57,253 nucleotides of DNA from Solihabitans fulvus. GTDB taxonomy: Bacteria > Actinomycetota > Actinomycetes > Mycobacteriales > Pseudonocardiaceae. The stretch is from the NCBI RefSeq assembly GCF_008386585.1, contig NZ_VUOB01000017.1:1-57253 (forward strand). Direction: 5' to 3'. Each line of letters starts with the position of its first letter. Positions within the stretch are counted from its first letter, which is position 1. The notes under the pieces were generated by a model that saw only the letters and a list, made by a program, of their open reading frames with translations, ran no database searches and had not been told where the DNA came from. The position numbers were made by a program, and so were the translations under genes. This document shows, one piece after another, positions 16,303 through 25,100 of this stretch.

Positions 16303-17244
16303 GTGCTCAGCGGTGGACGAGGGACGGCGTGGCGCATGGGCGTGCTCGCCCTGCTGTGGGGCTCTGGCTTCCTGTGGATCAAGCTGGCGTTGACCGGCCT
16401 GTCGCCGGCCCAGATCGCCGTGCTGCGGTGCGCGCTCGGCGCGGCGGTGCTGGCCGCGCTCAGCCGCCGCGCGCGCCAGCGCCTGCCCCGCGACCGCTCG
16501 ACCTGGCGCCGGCTCGTGGTCGCCGCGTTCTTCTGCAACGCCCTGCCGTTCGCGCTGTTCGCCATCGGCGAGCAGACCGTCGACTCCGGCGTGGCCGGCG
16601 CGCTGAACGCGACCACCCCGTTGTGGTCGCTGCTGATCGGCGTCGCCCTCGGCACGGAACGCGGGCTCGGCCCGGTCCGGCTCGGCGGGCTGCTGCTCGG
16701 CTTCACCGGCACGCTGCTGATCTTCGCGCCGTGGCAGCGCGCCGGGCTGGCCAGCTGGGGAGCCCTCGCCCTCCTCGGCGCGGCGGTCAGCTACGCCGTC
16801 GCCTTCGCCTACATGGCAAGGAAACTCGTCGGCCGGGGCACCGGGCCCATCGCCATGTCCACCGCTCAGCTCGGCACGGCGACCGGCCTGAGCGCGCTCG
16901 GCCTGCCCATCGGCGGCGCGGTCGCCACGCACGTCAATGCGACCGCGCTGATCGCCGTGGTCGTGCTGGGGATCTTCGGCACCGGGATCACCTTCTACCT
17001 CAACTATCGCCTGATCGCGGACGAGGGCCCGACCAGCGCCGCGACCGTCGGGTACCTGCTGCCGGTGGTGTCGGTGGCACTGGGCGCGATCGTGCTGCAC
17101 GAACAGCTCAACGCCAGGATCGTCGCCGGCATGGCGGTGGTGCTCGTCGGCGTCGGCATGACGCGCGGCCGGCGGCGCACCGCGTCTGTGCCGAAGGGTG
17201 AGCCGAAGGGCGAGCCGCGCCACGCTCGATCGCACGTCTCTTAG
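16303..17244 (+). CDS. DMT superfamily (EamA) transporter
   Basis: About 313 residues, ten predicted membrane helices in two homologous EamA halves (GSGFLWIKLALTGLSPAQIAVLR at the first, GTGITFYLNYRLIADEGPTSAATVGYLLP at the second). GTG 16303 is preferred over an ATG at 16225 because GGGAGG lies 7 bp before it and the first helix follows within 12 residues. Likely exporter of an amino acid or metabolite. The C-terminus is a short Lys/Arg-rich tail. Confidence 0.85.
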   Translation: MLSGGRGTAWRMGVLALLWGSGFLWIKLALTGLSPAQIAVLRCALGAAVLAALSRRARQRLPRDRSTWRRLVVAAFFCNALPFALFAIGEQTVDSGVAGALNATTPLWSLLIGVALGTERGLGPVRLGGLLLGFTGTLLIFAPWQRAGLASWGALALLGAAVSYAVAFAYMARKLVGRGTGPIAMSTAQLGTATGLSALGLPIGGAVATHVNATALIAVVVLGIFGTGITFYLNYRLIADEGPTSAATVGYLLPVVSVALGAIVLHEQLNARIVAGMAVVLVGVGMTRGRRRTASVPKGEPKGEPRHARSHVS

Positions 17245-17356
17245 GCGACTACTCAATCGTCGGCCATGCGCCCGTGTTGGAGTCAATGCGGTCGATCCTC
17301 GCCCAGCCGCTGGCCACCCGCGCTGACCTCCGGCACCATGACCGCCTGGAGCGCAA

Positions 17357-17376
17357 TAGACGACCTGGGTCGTCGA
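17357..17376. terminator. weak dyad between convergent genes
   Basis: GACGACC and GGTCGTC pair around two bases (17359-17374) between the DMT transporter stop and the stop of the SnoaL-like gene. It may act in either direction; no U tract. Confidence 0.25.
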
Positions 17377-17396
17377 CTGGGGCTGATCCCGCTCGC

Positions 17397-17780
17397 TCAG
17401 CCGAAGAAGCCCACGATCCGGGCGATCCGGTTGTCCGGGGTGAACTCGACGAAGTCGAGTCCGGGCAGTTCCCGGCCGTAGTACACGCCTGCGGCGACGA
17501 TGGGGTCGGGCGCGGTCATCAGCCAGCTGAACCTGCCGACGCCGTGGTGGGTGTCCAGGCCGCTGGTGGGGCGGAGGATGAAGCCGGGATACCGTTCCGC
17601 CATGCCGAGGACGAGCCGGACCATGCCCTCGACGCCCACGACTGTGTCGGTCATCGTGTCGGTGTAGGTGCTGTCCTTGGTCCAGCAGCGGGCGAAGGCC
17701 GCCACGATAATCTCGGCACCGTTGCCACTCCACGCCGCTGCGTAGTCGGCGATCGTCTGTTGTCGTTCCATCATGTCCAC
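17397..17780 (-). CDS. SnoaL-like / NTF2-fold protein
   Basis: 127 residues, one NTF2-like domain: TIADYAAAWS near the start, FARCWTKDSTYTDTMTDTVVG, MVRLVLGMAERYPGF and a C-terminal FVEFTPDNRIARIVGFFG. This fold covers cyclases, isomerases and many non-enzymes; the reaction cannot be told. It is divergent from a PadR gene with a long inverted repeat in between and is the likely PadR target. Confidence 0.8.
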   Translation of the reverse strand: MDMMERQQTIADYAAAWSGNGAEIIVAAFARCWTKDSTYTDTMTDTVVGVEGMVRLVLGMAERYPGFILRPTSGLDTHHGVGRFSWLMTAPDPIVAAGVYYGRELPGLDFVEFTPDNRIARIVGFFG

Positions 17781-17786
17781 CCCTGA

Positions 17787-17851
17787 CTAGTCCAGACTTG
17801 AATAGACTTGGACGGTAGGCCGCTATTAGCGGATAGTCAAGACTGGACTAG
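17787..17851. promoter_or_regulatory. PadR operator region (long inverted repeat)
   Basis: CTAGTCCAGACTTGA (17787-17801) and TCAAGACTGGACTAG (17837-17851) are complementary except for one base. Between them are the extra half-site TAGACTTGGAC and a CCGCT-ATT-AGCGG dyad. The arms cover the start regions of both divergent genes. Confidence 0.65.
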
Positions 17852-17861
17852 GATGGTGCTC

Positions 17862-18374
17862 ATGTCAGTCGGCGGTTATCTCGTACTGGGCCTGCTGCTG
17901 GACGGTCCCGCTTCGGGCTACGAGCTCGGCACCCGTGCGTCCAGGGCGGTGGCTTATTTCTGGCCGATCACCCGATCGCACATCTATGCCGAGCTGCCCA
18001 AACTGGTGGATCGCGGACATGCCACGGTGCAGCACGTCGTCCAGGAGGCGGTGCCGGACAAGCGGGTCTATACCGCAACCGACGCTGGCCTGCACGCCTT
18101 CCGAGGCTGGCTAGACGGCTTCAACACGGTCTCCGAACGGGCCCGTCAACCATTGCAGATCCAGATGCATTTCGCCCAGCACACCAGCGCCGAGCACCTG
18201 CTCGGACAGCTCGATCAGTGGGAGGCGGAACTGCGCAACACCCTCGTGCTGTGCCAGGAACTCCTTGCCGAGTACGCGGACCACGCCGGCCGCAGCCTGA
18301 CCGCACGGTTCGCGATCAACCGCGCCGAGGCGGACCTTACGTGGATCGGCGAGGCCCGCACGACGCTGTCCTGA
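17862..18374 (+). CDS. PadR family transcriptional regulator
   Basis: 170 residues. N-terminal winged helix with the family's start YLVLGLLLDGPASGYEL and RSHIYAELPKLVDRGHAT, then a C-terminal coiled helix (about 100-165) with EHLLGQLDQWEAELR. ATG 17862 is chosen because AGGA lies 8 bp before it; ATG 17853 is part of that ribosome site. Probably represses itself and the SnoaL-like gene, releasing on a ligand. Confidence 0.88.
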   Translation: MSVGGYLVLGLLLDGPASGYELGTRASRAVAYFWPITRSHIYAELPKLVDRGHATVQHVVQEAVPDKRVYTATDAGLHAFRGWLDGFNTVSERARQPLQIQMHFAQHTSAEHLLGQLDQWEAELRNTLVLCQELLAEYADHAGRSLTARFAINRAEADLTWIGEARTTLS

Positions 18375-18378
18375 CCCC

Positions 18379-18754
18379 GAGGTGACCGGCGACCGCATCG
18401 CCTTCCTCGACGGGTCCATCACCGGCTTCTTCAGCGCCGGCAACGAACGTCAGCGAGCAGCAACGGGAGTACGCCCGCGACATCGCGGCGTTCGCCTCCC
18501 CGAAGGGCACCCTGGACTGCATCGCCGCGTTCAGCCGCACCGACTTCCGCGACGACCTGGCCAAGATCACCGTGCCGACGCTGGTGATCCACGGCGACTC
18601 CGACCTCATCGTGCCCTTCGAGGTCAGCGGTAAGCGCTCGGCCGAGGCGATCGCGAACAGCACGCTCGTGCTGATCGAGGGCAGCCCGCACGGCCTGAAC
18701 GCCTCGCACGCCAGGGAGTTCAACAAGGCGCTGCTCGACTTCCTCGCGGACTAG
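18379..18754 (+). pseudogene. remnant of a chloroperoxidase-like alpha/beta hydrolase
   Basis: In one frame (18382 on) the protein reads DRIAFLDGSITGFFSAGN; at about 18442 the homology jumps to another frame with NVSEQQREYARDIAAF, then TLVIHGDSDLIVPFE (catalytic Asp) and EGSPHGLNASH (catalytic His) up to the stop. The first ~145 residues, with the nucleophile Ser, are missing. So it is an N-truncated and frameshifted cofactor-free haloperoxidase-type gene. Its last base pairs overlap the stop of the convergent gene. Confidence 0.8.
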
Positions 18755-20019
18755 GCCGGCCACCCGACTCCCGGCGCGGCGACCAGCGTCGGCAGCACCT
18801 GGTCGACCGCGCGCCGCCAGAACTCCGCGCACGCGGCACGCTCGGTCGCGTGCCTGGCCTCGCCGACGCGCCTGCCCGCCTCGACCCGGTAGACGCGCCA
18901 GCCGTCCAATCGTTCCTCGATGGTCAGCACGTCGACGGACCGACCGCCGGTCAGGTTGTAGCTGTCGATCGGAAAACCGTTGTCCCGCAACAGGATCGCC
19001 AACTCCTCGCGACCGGCAGGCGCGTGCCGCCACGGGCGCAGCCGCCAGTAGTACAGCAGCTGCCCGTAGGCCGTCGCCGCGAAGCTGCTGGCGACCTTGT
19101 CGGCGGTCGCGCTGGCGAACACCGCCATGCTGGACGCACCCGCCGCCCCGATGATCGCCGCGCAGGCGTCTCCCTCGCGGTCGTACCTGCCGACCACCGT
19201 GCTCGCGCCGCGCTCGAAGTACCGCAGCTCCCATCGGCCGTCGGGCAGCTCGTGCAGGCTGGTCACGTCGTCCGTGAACACCGGCGAGACGGTGCGCGGG
19301 CCATAGGTGTGCGACTGGATGCCGACGGGCCGGGCTCCCCCGCGCCGGTCCCAGACGGCCAGCACCTCAGGGATGGTGAGGTCGTCGCCCGCCGTTTCCG
19401 GCTCTGCGGCACGGGGTTCGACGGGCGTCGGCCGGACGGCGAGCATCGCCGGGAGTTCGTCGTCGACCAGGCGCCGCCAGAACTCCCGGCACGCCTCGGC
19501 CTCGTCGCGACACGACACCTCGCCGTCGCGGCGGCCGTCCCGAACCCGGAAGACCCACCACCCGCTCGGCCGCTCCTCCAGGCACAGCCTGCCCTCGAAC
19601 GCTCCGCCGTACAGGCCGTAGGCGTCGCCGGGAACCCCGAGCCTGGCGAGCGCGGCCAGCAGTTCGTCGCGGCTGGACGGCGAACTCCGCCACGGCATGT
19701 GCCGCCACCGCGCCAGCAGCGACTCGAACGCGGCCGGGTCCTCCCGATCCGGCGCGCCGACGCGGCCCGGCGCCAACAGTCTCGCCAGCAACGCGGCACA
19801 CGCCTCGGACTCCGTGGTGAACGCCGCCGAGCTGGTCTCCCGACCGCCGTTCCGGCTGCGCAACACCCACCCGTACCCGGCAAGCTCCGTCAGTTCCCAA
19901 CCGGCGTCCACACCGCCCGGCGGCAGGCCATAGCTCGGCGACCAGACGTGAAAGCCGTCCGCGACGCCGCGCGCGGCGAGCAACCCGAGCGCGTCGGGCA
20001 GGGTGAGGTGACCGGTCAC
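18751..20019 (-). CDS. unrecognised protein with an internal duplication
   Basis: 422 residues from GTG 20019 (another GTG at 20088). Two modules alternate twice. One repeats as MPWRSSPSSRDELLAALARL... GWWVFRVRDGRRDGEV... ACREFWRRLVDDELPAM and again as RPWRHAPAGREELAILLRDN... GWRVYRVEAGRRVGEA... ACAEFWRRAVDQVLPTL; the other, with a G(W/R)(E)L..Y.W.LRSRNGGR/RYFERGAST core and a terminal ACAALLARLL/ACAAIIGAAG helix, precedes each. No signal peptide or metal site. Look and loner position recall immunity-type beta-rich proteins, but I cannot name a family. Confidence 0.7.
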   Translation of the reverse strand: MTGHLTLPDALGLLAARGVADGFHVWSPSYGLPPGGVDAGWELTELAGYGWVLRSRNGGRETSSAAFTTESEACAALLARLLAPGRVGAPDREDPAAFESLLARWRHMPWRSSPSSRDELLAALARLGVPGDAYGLYGGAFEGRLCLEERPSGWWVFRVRDGRRDGEVSCRDEAEACREFWRRLVDDELPAMLAVRPTPVEPRAAEPETAGDDLTIPEVLAVWDRRGGARPVGIQSHTYGPRTVSPVFTDDVTSLHELPDGRWELRYFERGASTVVGRYDREGDACAAIIGAAGASSMAVFASATADKVASSFAATAYGQLLYYWRLRPWRHAPAGREELAILLRDNGFPIDSYNLTGGRSVDVLTIEERLDGWRVYRVEAGRRVGEARHATERAACAEFWRRAVDQVLPTLVAAPGVGWPA

Positions 20020-20178
20020 GGTCGGCGAGCGTACGTCAGCGTCGACACGACGTCGCGTTGTCGGCCGGCCCGTCTCGGCGGGTGTCACGCGCTGTGCCGG
20101 AGAGACTTGTTTCGGTTAACACTGAAACTATTGGCCATACCGACCTCTAGGCTGACCGAGGTCGACGGCAATCGCGAC

Positions 20179-20213
20179 ACCTAATGCATCACCGAACGCT
20201 TGACACATTAGGT
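20179..20213. promoter_or_regulatory. inverted repeat ACCTAATG...CATTAGGT upstream of the hydrolase
   Basis: ACCTAATG (20179-20186) and CATTAGGT (20206-20213) are perfect partners. CTAATGCATCA at 20181 recurs exactly at 20229-20239, 24 bp before the hydrolase ATG. Looks like a MarR/HxlR-type operator set; no such regulator is adjacent. Confidence 0.5.
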
Positions 20214-20262
20214 CGTGATCGACTAGAACTAATGCATCAGCTCGTCAAGGAGGCATGTGAAA

Positions 20263-21138
20263 ATGCAGGTCACGTCGATCCCCCGCACGGTCCACCGCCA
20301 CGTCGAGGTCGACGGCGTTCGGGTCTTCTACCGCGAGTCGGTCCCGGACCGCGCGGACGCCCCGGTTCTCCTGCTGCTGCACGGGTTCCCGTCCGCCTCG
20401 CACCAGTTCCGCAGGCTGATCGACGCGCTCGGCTCGCGGTACCGACTGATCGCCCCGGACTACCCCGGGTTCGGCAACACCGAGGCCCCCGCCGACTTCA
20501 CCTACAGCTTCGACAGCCTCGCCGACATCACCGAGGGCTTCGTCGAGCGCCTCGGCCTGACCAGGTTCGTGATGTACGTCTTCGACTTCGGGGCCCCGGT
20601 CGGCTTCCGGATCGCCGGCCGCCACCCGGAGTGGATCGCCGGCCTGGTTGTGCAGAACGGCAACGCCTACGAGGAGGGCCTGTCGGACGGCGCGCGGCAC
20701 TTCATCTCGCTGCGCCCCGAGACGCCCGGCGACGAGGACATCGTCCGCGGCCTGTTCACGCTGGAGGGCACCAGGGGGCAGTACGAGGGCGGCACCGCCG
20801 ACCCCGAGGCCGTCTCCCCCGAGAGCTGGCTGCTCGACCAGCACTTCCTCGACCTGCCCGGCCGCAAGGAGGCTCAGCTCGCGCTCGCGTTCGACTACCA
20901 CAGCAACGTGGCGGAGTACCCGCAGTGGCAGGCGTGGCTGCGCGAGCACACCCCGCCCGCGCTGATCGTCTGGGGCCGCAACGACATGTTCTTCCCCGAG
21001 CCCGGCGCGCACGCCTACCTGCGCGACCTGCCCGAGGCCGAGCTGCACGTGCTGGACACCGGTCACTTCGCCCTCGAGGAGCGGCTGCCCGAGATCGCGC
21101 CGCTGATCGCCGACCTCCTCGACCGCGTCTGGAGCTGA
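20263..21138 (+). CDS. alpha/beta-fold hydrolase, epoxide hydrolase/dehalogenase type
   Basis: 291 residues. HGFPSASHQFRRLI gives the oxyanion motif, VFDFGAPVG the nucleophile with Asp rather than Ser, WGRNDMFF the acid and DTGHFALEE the base. An Asp nucleophile is the mark of epoxide hydrolases and haloalkane dehalogenases. ATG 20263 is used: AAGGAGG ends 9 bp before it, whereas the in-frame GTG at 20257 would leave only 3 bp. Substrate unknown. Confidence 0.85.
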   Translation: MQVTSIPRTVHRHVEVDGVRVFYRESVPDRADAPVLLLLHGFPSASHQFRRLIDALGSRYRLIAPDYPGFGNTEAPADFTYSFDSLADITEGFVERLGLTRFVMYVFDFGAPVGFRIAGRHPEWIAGLVVQNGNAYEEGLSDGARHFISLRPETPGDEDIVRGLFTLEGTRGQYEGGTADPEAVSPESWLLDQHFLDLPGRKEAQLALAFDYHSNVAEYPQWQAWLREHTPPALIVWGRNDMFFPEPGAHAYLRDLPEAELHVLDTGHFALEERLPEIAPLIADLLDRVWS

Positions 21139-21185
21139 GGCGGCACAACGGCACCGCAGCGGCTCCCGCCGGTAGCGTGACGCCC

Positions 21186-21668
21186 ATGCCCGGCGACGCG
21201 ACGACCTGGTGGGAGCTGCTGCGGGCCTTGGACGACCCTGATCACCTCGAGTTCCCGAGGGGCTACGACCACGGCGAGGCCAGGGCGCGCTTCGACCTGC
21301 TCGCGGAGTCGCTGGACGCGGCGTTCGGCTGCCGCTGCTCGGTGGACCGTTGGGTGCAGGACGCCAGCCACCACGGCGACATCACGGTGCCGGCCGACCG
21401 ACCGGGCGGTGGACCGAGGATCTCCGTGCGGGTCAGCAACTTCGGCGGCCTCGCGGTCTACTCGCCGGAGAACGTCGGCTGCCACTCCGACGCCGACAAG
21501 CTCGGCGCGCTGTCCGCCGAGGACCGGCGCCGGGTGGAGGGCGCGCTGAGCGATCTCGGCTACGTGACCGTGCCCGAGGACCTGCTGCACGAGCGCTACG
21601 ACGGCCGCGCCGACCTGACCCTGGCCCGCCCGGGGACGTGGTTCGTCAGGTTCTTCGACTACATCTGA
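21186..21668 (+). CDS. hypothetical protein
   Basis: 160 residues, acidic, no signal peptide, membrane helix or known motif. It has a helical N-terminal half (TWWELLRALDDPDHLEFPRG, ARFDLLAESLDAAFG) and a beta-rich centre (RISVRVSNFGGLAVYSPEN), ending in TWFVRFFDYI. It starts 47 bp after the hydrolase stop on the same strand and may be co-transcribed. I do not recognise a family. Confidence 0.65.
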   Translation: MPGDATTWWELLRALDDPDHLEFPRGYDHGEARARFDLLAESLDAAFGCRCSVDRWVQDASHHGDITVPADRPGGGPRISVRVSNFGGLAVYSPENVGCHSDADKLGALSAEDRRRVEGALSDLGYVTVPEDLLHERYDGRADLTLARPGTWFVRFFDYI

Positions 21669-21731
21669 CCGCGCGCGGTTGGCGGCCACCGCCGATCGGC
21701 TGGCGGACCGGCTGAGCCCGGTCGCGCGCGG
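21669..21731. terminator. structured convergent terminator
   Basis: CCGCGCGCG (21669-21677) pairs with CGCGCGCGG (21723-21731); the sequence between holds further short GC hairpins. It lies directly between two convergent stops. Confidence 0.4.
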
Positions 21732-21739
21732 AAACGCCG

Positions 21740-22177
21740 TCACACCAGGCAGAACTCGTTGCCCTCCGGGTCCGCCAGCACGAGGTGGTCGGGCTGGCCG
21801 GCCAATCCCTCCTCGCTGACAACCCTCGCTCCGATCGCGGTCAGCCGTTCGGCGGCGGCCAGCACGCGCGGCCACCGGTCCTCCCACGGCGTCTGCCGAC
21901 CGCCGCCGACCTTGAGATCCAGGTGCAGCCGGTTCTTCACCACCTTGGACTCGGGCACCTTGAGGAACGACAGGGTGGGCCCGACGCCGGCCGGGTCGGC
22001 CAGGTACGCGGCGTCGTCCCACTCGTCCTCCGGCACGTCGAACTCCGCGAACCAGTCCGGCCAGCTGGCGAACCCGGCCGGTGGCGGCGGCTCGACGTAG
22101 CCGAGCGCAACGGCCCAGAACTTCGCCAACTCCTTGGGGCGCGCGCAGTCGACCGTCAGGCCCCAGGTGGTCGTCAT
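21740..22177 (-). CDS. VOC (glyoxalase-like) superfamily protein
   Basis: 145 residues. TWGLTVDCARPKELAKFWAVALGY at the start and DHLVLADPEGNEFCLV at the end are the typical beta-alpha-beta edges of a VOC domain; KNRLHLDLKV carries the central His/Asp. Metal-binding ligands are only partly evident, so the enzymatic role is open. ATG 22177 has AAAGGAA upstream and overlaps the SARP stop by ATGA, so it is translated with the regulator. Confidence 0.85.
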   Translation of the reverse strand: MTTTWGLTVDCARPKELAKFWAVALGYVEPPPPAGFASWPDWFAEFDVPEDEWDDAAYLADPAGVGPTLSFLKVPESKVVKNRLHLDLKVGGGRQTPWEDRWPRVLAAAERLTAIGARVVSEEGLAGQPDHLVLADPEGNEFCLV

Positions 22178-25100
22178 CGGTTCCTTTCCGTTCGGTTCGT
22201 GGGCACCGTCAACAGTCGTGCCACGTCGTCGGCCTCGGGGGAACCCGCCGCCGCGAACAGGTCGCGGGCCTCGCGCCACGCCTCGGCCGCCCGCTGAGGT
22301 TCGGCGGCCGAGGCGTGGCCGAGGATCACCAGGGTGCGAGCCGCGCCGAGTCGGTGGCCGGTTCCGCGATGGATCCGCAGCGCGCGTTCGGCCTCCTCGG
22401 CGGCGCGCTCGCGGTCCTCCCGCAGGTGGATGCCGGCCAGGATGGTGCGGGCCTGCCCCTCGTGCAGCAGGTGCCCGGATTCCGCGGTCATCGCCAGCAG
22501 TCGCCGGAGCCCGTCCAGCGCCGCCGCCTCCTCGCCCCGTGCCGCGTCAGCGGCGGCGAGGCCGAGCATCGCGTCCATCCTTGCCACCAGGAAGCCCACC
22601 CGCGTCGCCAGGTCGAGCGCCCCGCCGAAGTGCCCTGCCGCCTCCTCCGGCCGGTCGGCCCGCAGGCACACCGAGCCGAGGGCGTGCAGCGCAAGGCTCT
22701 CGAAGCCCGGCTCCTCGATCTCGCGGGCCAGGTCGAGGCCGCGCCGGGCCCGGTCGCGCGCCTGCTCGCGCCGCCCGAGGTCCAGTTCGGCGAGGGCCAC
22801 GTGCGGAAGCAGCCACGCGCCCCGCAGCCGGTCGCCGCTGCGGTCGAACGCCGCCTCGGCCGCCGCGAAGTCCGCCATGGCGAGGTCGAGCGCGCCGAGC
22901 TGGTGGCGGACCATCCCGAGGTTGGCCAGCGAGACGCCGAGCTGCCTGCCCCGCCCCAACTCGCGGAAGACCCGCAGCACGTCAAGGCAGCAGGACAGCG
23001 CTCGGTCCAGGTCGCCGAGGTCCCGGTAGATCACCCCGAGGCTGTTCAGGATGAACCCCGCGCCCTGGGACCAGCCCACCGTCTCGTTGAGCGTCGCCGC
23101 GCGCTGGTAGTAGCCGGCGGCGGTGCGCAGGTCCCCTGCCCCGGAGTAGCTCTGGCCAAGGGACAGCATGGCGGCCACCTCGGCCGCGCCCCAGCCCGCC
23201 CGCCGCGCGTCGACGGCGGCCTGCTCGAACTGCGCCCGCGCGTCGGACTCCCGGTCCAGCCGCACGCGCAGCGCGCCCGCGGACAGCCGCATCGCCGCGC
23301 TGGCGGCGGCATCGCCGGCCTCGGTGGCCGCGGCCATGCCCAGCTCGACCGTCCTGGCCCACTCGACAGTCCCCGGCCGGATGCGGAAGTAGCCGTGCAG
23401 GACGTCGGCAAGGCGCCAGGCCAGCTCCCCCGGCCCGTGCCGCGCCGCGTGCCCGATCACGGCGACCATGCCCGGCAGCTCGGTGTCGAGCCACCGCCTG
23501 GCCGCCGCGGCGTCGACGAACGCGGCGACCACGCCCCTGGCGGGTGGCGCCGGCAGCCGCAGCGTGTTCGGGTAGAGCTGGTCGGCCGCCTCGGCGCAGC
23601 GGCGCAGGTACCAGTCGGACAGCCGAGCCAGCGCCTGGCCGCGGGACTCCGGCGACTCCTCCTCCCCGGCCAGTTCGGCGGCGTACTCGCGGAGCAGGTC
23701 GTGGCTGGTGAACCGGTCGCCAGGGTGCCGGTCCACCAGCCTGGCCGCGACCAACACGTCCAGCAGGCGGCGCACCTTCGTCGCGTCGAGGTCGGCGAGC
23801 GCCGCGGCCGCCTCAACGCCGACATCGTGGCCTGGGCACACGCCGAGCAGCCGGAAGAGCCTGCGGGACTCCGGTTTGAGCACCGCGTAGGACAGCTCGA
23901 ACGACGCCCGGACGCCGGACCGCTCGTCGCCGTCGATCCGCAGCAGCGCCATCCGGTCGCTCTCCCTGAGCCGGTCCCGCTGGTCGGCGAGGCTGAGCTC
24001 GGGCTCGCTGGCGATCGTCGCGCCGAACACCCGCAGCGCCAACGGAAGGCACGCGCACAGCTCGGCGATGTCGCGCGCGGCCTCGGGTTCCGCCTCGACC
24101 CGGTGCGGCCCGACGATCCCGCCGAGCAGCCGGACGGCGTCCGCAGGGTCGAGGACGTCGAGGCCGACCTGCCGCGCGCCGTCAAGGGCGGTCAGGCCGA
24201 TGAGGCGTTCCCGACTAGTGACCAGGGCCATGCTGCCCGGGGTGGCCGGCAGCAGCGGGCGCACCTGCTCAGCGTCGCTGGCGTTGTCCAGCAGCACCAG
24301 GACGCGCCGGCCGGCCACCAGGCTGCGGAACTGGGCCGAGGCTTCCTCCGCCTCGGCCGGGATCCGTTCCTGCGGCACGCCGAGGCCGCGCAGGAACCTG
24401 GCCAGCGCGTCGACGGGCCGCAGCGGCCGGGATGGTGAGTGCCCGTGCAGGTCGACGAACAGCTGGCCGTCGGGAAACCTCGCACTGGCCCGATGACCCC
24501 AGTGCACCGCGAGCGCCGTCTTGCCGACGCCGCCGGACCCGGACAGCGCGGCGACCACTGCGGCGGGCTGGTTGTCCTGCGCGGCCAACAGGTCCAGCGC
24601 GCGCAGGTGTTCCAGCCTGCCGGTGAAGTCGGGCACGCCGCGCGGCAGCTCCGCCGGCACGGTCTCGGGTTCCCGGCTCGGCCGCTCGACGGCGGGCCGG
24701 ACCGGCGGCGCGGCGGCGGGCGCGTCCAGGGCTGGTTCGGCGCGCAGGATCGCCAGGTAGCGCTCGGTCAGCCTCGGCCCGGGATCCACCCCCTGCTCGG
24801 CGGCGAGCAGCGTCTTCGTGCGGGCGTACAGGTCGAGCGCGTCGACCTGCCGGCCGTCGCGGTAGAGGGCGAGCATGAGCAGCGCGACCAGCCGTTCCCT
24901 GGTGGGATGGGTCTCGCTGAACAGGAGCAGGTCGGGCACGAGGTCGACGCCGCGCCCCAGCGAGAGCTCCAGCTCCGCCAGCTGTTCGAGCGCGGCGACG
25001 CGCTGCTCGTCGAGGTGGGTCCGCGCGGCGTCGGCAAAGGGCGCGAGGATGTCCGCGAGCGCCTGCCCCCGCCACAGCCCCATCGCCTCGCGCAGCAGCG

